A stretch of 64,000 nucleotides of DNA from Clostridiales bacterium (lineage in GTDB: Bacteria; Bacillota; Clostridia; Lachnospirales; Lachnospiraceae): contig JAHYZV010000001.1 of assembly GCA_019424245.1 (NCBI GenBank), positions 186,001 through 250,000 of the forward strand, given 5' to 3'. A program made the translations under genes and the position numbers. This document shows positions 60,920 through 64,000 of the stretch, piece by piece; position 1 is the stretch's first letter, and every line of letters starts with the position of its first letter. The notes beneath the pieces are model-generated. The model was not told where the DNA came from and ran no database searches. It saw only the letters and a program-made list of their open reading frames with translations.

Positions 60920-63619
60920 TACTGACTTTAAAGATTCGACCATAGGAAGCTTCTTTAACTTTCCATACATGGCCAGATTAACTACAACTGAGAAAATCAG
61001 TGTTATAAGATATGAATATATATATGATACCGGCTTAATGGCATATCCAAACATTATTGCATCCATCTCTACAGTAAGCATTATGTATATATGAAGAAGT
61101 CTTCCTAAGAACAGTCCGAACACTCCACCGATTAGTGTCAGGAATATATTCTCACGATACACATACATGCCCACCTCCGGGTCAAAGAAACCAAGAACCT
61201 TAATTGTTGCAATTTCTCTTCTTCTCTCTGATATATTAACATTTGTAAGATTATATAACACAACGAATGCCAGCAGACCCGCTGATATTATAAGTACCCA
61301 TGTTACCAGATCAAGCGACTGAATCATATTCTCGAATCTTGTCACATTGGCATTAAGGAAGCTCACCCCCTTAATATAATCTCTTGAAAGATATTCATCG
61401 CCCATGTAGCTTTCTGTTTCATTAACATCACCGCTAATATTAATAAGAACTCTGTTATGTTCAGGAATATTTCCAAAAAGTTCATTGTAATATTCTGTAC
61501 TTATATATACATAATGATTAACATACATTTCTGTAATGCCTGATACAACAGCTTCTGCATGCTTTCCGGCAGATGATGTTACTGTAATCTTATCGCCTTT
61601 CTTTACTCCTAAATCTTTAGAGAGCTTTTCAGTGATAACAACGCCTGAATCTCCAAGAACCACATCATTATGCTTTCTTCTTGTTCTTAATGTCACATAA
61701 TCTTTAAATGCATTCTTATCGTCAACTATGACATATTCTGCTGTCTCTGTATCTTCACTGCTCTTAACATCATCAGAATAACCACAGTTTAATAGAAAAT
61801 CATCAATGTGTCCGTCTGCTGACAGGTCACCTTCAAGAGTATCCACATCCTCTTGTGTAACCCCATCTGTAAATGTGGCAACACTGTCATAATGTATAAG
61901 CTCACCGTACTGGTTATGTATAAGGCTTTCAATACTGTTCTTAATGCCAAAGCCTGCTGTCATAAGTGCCGTGCAGCCTGCTATTCCTACAACAGTCATA
62001 AGAAATCTCTTCTTATACAGGAACAGATTACGCATAGTAACCTTCATTGTGAATGACATATGTTTCCATATAAATGTAATATGCTCAAGAAGGATTTTCT
62101 TACCGCTCTTAGGTGCTTTCGGACGCATAAGCTCTGAAGGAACCTCTTCTAACTCACTGTAGCATGAAAAAATGGCTGCTATAACCGTTACTAAAATCAT
62201 GCTAGTAATGGCTATAATTGAAAGAAGTATGTGGCTGTCGTACACTATTGGCGGAAGCTGGTATATTATATTCCAAGAATCATATATTACAAGCGGAAAC
62301 AGCTTAAGACCTATGATACAGCCTGCTATTCCTCCAGTAACCGAAGCAATTAATGCATATGCTATGTATTTGAACGCTATCACCTTTTTACTGTATCCTA
62401 GTGCTTTATATGTTCCTATAAGTCCCCTGTCCTCTGCTACCATTCTTGTCATTGTTGTAAGACAGACAAGAGCAGCTACAACTATAAAGAATATTGGAAA
62501 CACCGTGGCAATGGCTTTCATCCTGTCTGCACTGGATTCATAATCTTTAAAAGAATACTGTTCCTGTCTTGTAAGCTCATACCATTTCCAGTCGCCGCTG
62601 TCACCATATTTAGATTCAAATTCTTCCTTAGCCTGCGTCTCAATGCTGCTGAAATCATAATCAGCAAGTGCTTTCTCATATGCTGGCTGTATATATGGCT
62701 CAATAATAGCTGAAACATCCATTCCGACAAAATAATTACTGTACTGTTCTGTAAGTGATTCAACAACATGGTCGTATATAACTGCTTTGGCAGCCTCTTT
62801 TGCTTCATTTACTGAAGTTTCATATACATCCTGTATATCATCTTTTCTTACATTAATTCTGCTTTGTGAAATATTATCTATTCTGTCTGCTGTCTCTTTA
62901 ATGAGGTCTTTATATTCAGTTCCATATGTATCAAGTTCTTTTGCTCCATCTACAGTAACAAACATCTCATTGAAATAATCGGACATAAATTCATCTTCTG
63001 TAATATACATAAGATAATTAATCCTGCCGCTGCCTACATTAGTAGTTCCAAGGTCATAAGACACATAATAAGGGGTGTATACTGTTCCTACAACCGTATA
63101 CTCTGAATCTTTAAGACTGTCATTAATATCATCCTGTGTTCCAGATGAAAGCTTAATTGTATCTCCTATAGAAAAGTTATCCCTGGTATCTTCATATCTT
63201 ACAACACATTCTCCGTTCTTTTCAGGCAGACGCCCTTCTTTAATTCTTAACTGGTTGATATAATCTTTATTGTCTCTGTCAGTATTAGCAGGTACTGACA
63301 TTATATGTACTGCTGTCTCTATGCTGTCTTTCCTGATAACTGCATCCTGTGAATATGCAGGATACACTCCATTAACACCATCAACTGCTCTTATAGCTTT
63401 AATATCATCTTCATTAAAACCTATTGATGATAAAAGTCTTAAATCACTCATATTATACTCATCATAATAGTGATCCGTTGAATTCTTCATATCATTAGAA
63501 GATGCTGTTACTCCTGCAAAAAATGCTACTCCAATAGCAACAATTGCAAATATAGCTATAAATCTTCCAAATGTCCTCTTAATCTCACGAAAGAGATCTT
63601 TCCATACTGATTTTCCCAT
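60914..63619 (-). CDS. ABC transporter permease, FtsX/MacB-type with large ectodomain
   Basis: 901 residues with an N-terminal membrane segment (RFIAIFAIVAIGVAFFAGVT), an extracytoplasmic region of about 350 residues with many Asp/Tyr, and membrane blocks near 370-500 and 550. A second ectodomain follows, and the C-terminal FtsX domain ends the protein (about 770-901). Such two-FtsX-domain permeases often export peptides, antibiotics or lipids. ATG 63619 has GGAGG ten bases upstream. It is followed by a terminator and preceded by its ATPase gene. Substrate unknown. Confidence 0.88.
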   Translation of the reverse strand: MGKSVWKDLFREIKRTFGRFIAIFAIVAIGVAFFAGVTASSNDMKNSTDHYYDEYNMSDLRLLSSIGFNEDDIKAIRAVDGVNGVYPAYSQDAVIRKDSIETAVHIMSVPANTDRDNKDYINQLRIKEGRLPEKNGECVVRYEDTRDNFSIGDTIKLSSGTQDDINDSLKDSEYTVVGTVYTPYYVSYDLGTTNVGSGRINYLMYITEDEFMSDYFNEMFVTVDGAKELDTYGTEYKDLIKETADRIDNISQSRINVRKDDIQDVYETSVNEAKEAAKAVIYDHVVESLTEQYSNYFVGMDVSAIIEPYIQPAYEKALADYDFSSIETQAKEEFESKYGDSGDWKWYELTRQEQYSFKDYESSADRMKAIATVFPIFFIVVAALVCLTTMTRMVAEDRGLIGTYKALGYSKKVIAFKYIAYALIASVTGGIAGCIIGLKLFPLVIYDSWNIIYQLPPIVYDSHILLSIIAITSMILVTVIAAIFSCYSELEEVPSELMRPKAPKSGKKILLEHITFIWKHMSFTMKVTMRNLFLYKKRFLMTVVGIAGCTALMTAGFGIKNSIESLIHNQYGELIHYDSVATFTDGVTQEDVDTLEGDLSADGHIDDFLLNCGYSDDVKSSEDTETAEYVIVDDKNAFKDYVTLRTRRKHNDVVLGDSGVVITEKLSKDLGVKKGDKITVTSSAGKHAEAVVSGITEMYVNHYVYISTEYYNELFGNIPEHNRVLINISGDVNETESYMGDEYLSRDYIKGVSFLNANVTRFENMIQSLDLVTWVLIISAGLLAFVVLYNLTNVNISERRREIATIKVLGFFDPEVGMYVYRENIFLTLIGGVFGLFLGRLLHIYIMLTVEMDAIMFGYAIKPVSYIYSYLITLIFSVVVNLAMYGKLKKLPMVESLKSVE

Positions 63620-63640
63620 ATTGAACAATCCTCCATAGTA

Positions 63641-64000
63641 TTACCAGTCTATCTCGTCTACTGAAACAGGATTATCATTAATAACAACACTGTCAACGAT
63701 ACCATTCTTTATCTTAATAACTTTATCTCCCATTGCTGAAATTGCCTGATTATGTGTTATAACAACAACAGTAATTCCATTCTTCTTACACATATCACTT
63801 AAAAGCTTAAGAATATTTTTTCCTGTATTAATATCAAGTGCTCCTGTAGGTTCATCGCATAAAAGCATCTTAGGATTCTTTGCAAGTGCTCTTGCAATAG
63901 CAACTCTCTGCTGTTCACCACCTGATAACTGAGACGGAAAATTTCCCATTCTGTCAGATAATCCCACAGCTTCTATTGTCTTAACAATATCAAGAGGCTC
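63641..64000 (-). CDS. ABC transporter ATP-binding subunit, truncated at window edge
   Basis: The last 119 residues of a MacB/LolD-type ATPase. The signature LSGGEQQRVAIARALA, Walker B MLLCDEPTGALD and H-loop VVVITHNQAISA are visible; the Walker A part lies beyond 64000. The frame stays open to the window edge, so any start inside the window is not the real one. 21 bases separate it from the permease gene, clearly one operon. Confidence 0.94.
   Translation of the reverse strand, partial: EPLDIVKTIEAVGLSDRMGNFPSQLSGGEQQRVAIARALAKNPKMLLCDEPTGALDINTGKNILKLLSDMCKKNGITVVVITHNQAISAMGDKVIKIKNGIVDSVVINDNPVSVDEIDW

Overview
The window comes from a low-GC, endospore-type Firmicute. Gene content and order (ylbJ-coaD-rsmD; der-plsY-gpsA; rbgA-rnhB; rpsP-ffh; smc-ftsY; pta-ackA-DUF177-rpmF; spo0A-spoIVB-recN-argR; dxs-ispA-xseBA-nusB-spoIIIAH..AA) fit the Clostridia, most likely Lachnospiraceae. 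The species cannot be named from the sequence alone. I see no insertion sequence, prophage, CRISPR array, rRNA or attachment site, and no gene-free stretch longer than 300 bases. Almost every gene is on the minus strand. The plus-strand exceptions are the ylbJ-like gene, a secreted membrane-anchored protein (8299-9132), tmcAL and one tRNA-Leu.

Region 1 (1-9180): a YlbJ-like membrane protein faces a minus-strand run of der-plsY-gpsA (phospholipid precursors and ribosome assembly), a large MalT/LuxR-type regulator, rsmD, coaD and a coiled-coil protein. Region 2 (9180-17960): ribosome and translation genes (rpsP, khpA, rimM, rplS, rbgA), the signal recognition particle protein Ffh with YlxM, signal peptidase I, RNase HII, a FliK-like/FlhB-like pair, YraN and PgeF. 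trmD, usually between rimM and rplS, is missing. Region 3 (17970-32330): an AI-2E family permease, ilvA, ftsY, smc, rnc, acpP, plsX, a lineage-specific lipoprotein, rpmF, a DUF177 protein, ackA, pta and the divergent tmcAL. This mixes lipid synthesis, chromosome condensation, protein targeting and acetate production.

Region 4 (32346-43600): UPF0210 plus its ACT-domain partner, a YycJ-type metallo-hydrolase, a long FtsA-like protein with repeated C-terminal modules, coaE, polA, an orphan zinc-finger anti-sigma-like protein, tRNA-Leu(CAA), glgA and an NlpC/P60 cell-wall hydrolase. Region 5 (43600-60920): a sporulation-centred block. spo0A has tandem 0A boxes; a sodium:solute symporter sits between it and spoIVB. 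recN, argR, nadK, tlyA, dxs, ispA, xseB, xseA, nusB, an Asp23 protein and the complete spoIIIAA-AH operon follow. The layout resembles that of Bacillus subtilis but lacks accBC and folD. Region 6 (60914-64000): a MacB/FtsX-type ABC permease and its ATPase, which runs off the window edge.

The most interesting signals are regulatory or architectural. The terminator of the ABC permease gene encloses the spoIIIAA ribosome-binding site, and a sigma-E-like promoter lies so that its transcript would escape that hairpin. A 19-bp hairpin sits just before rnc. A FliK/FlhB-like pair lies among ribosome genes. The FtsA-like protein has a repeated beta-rich tail. Several spoIIIA genes appear to use non-ATG starts.
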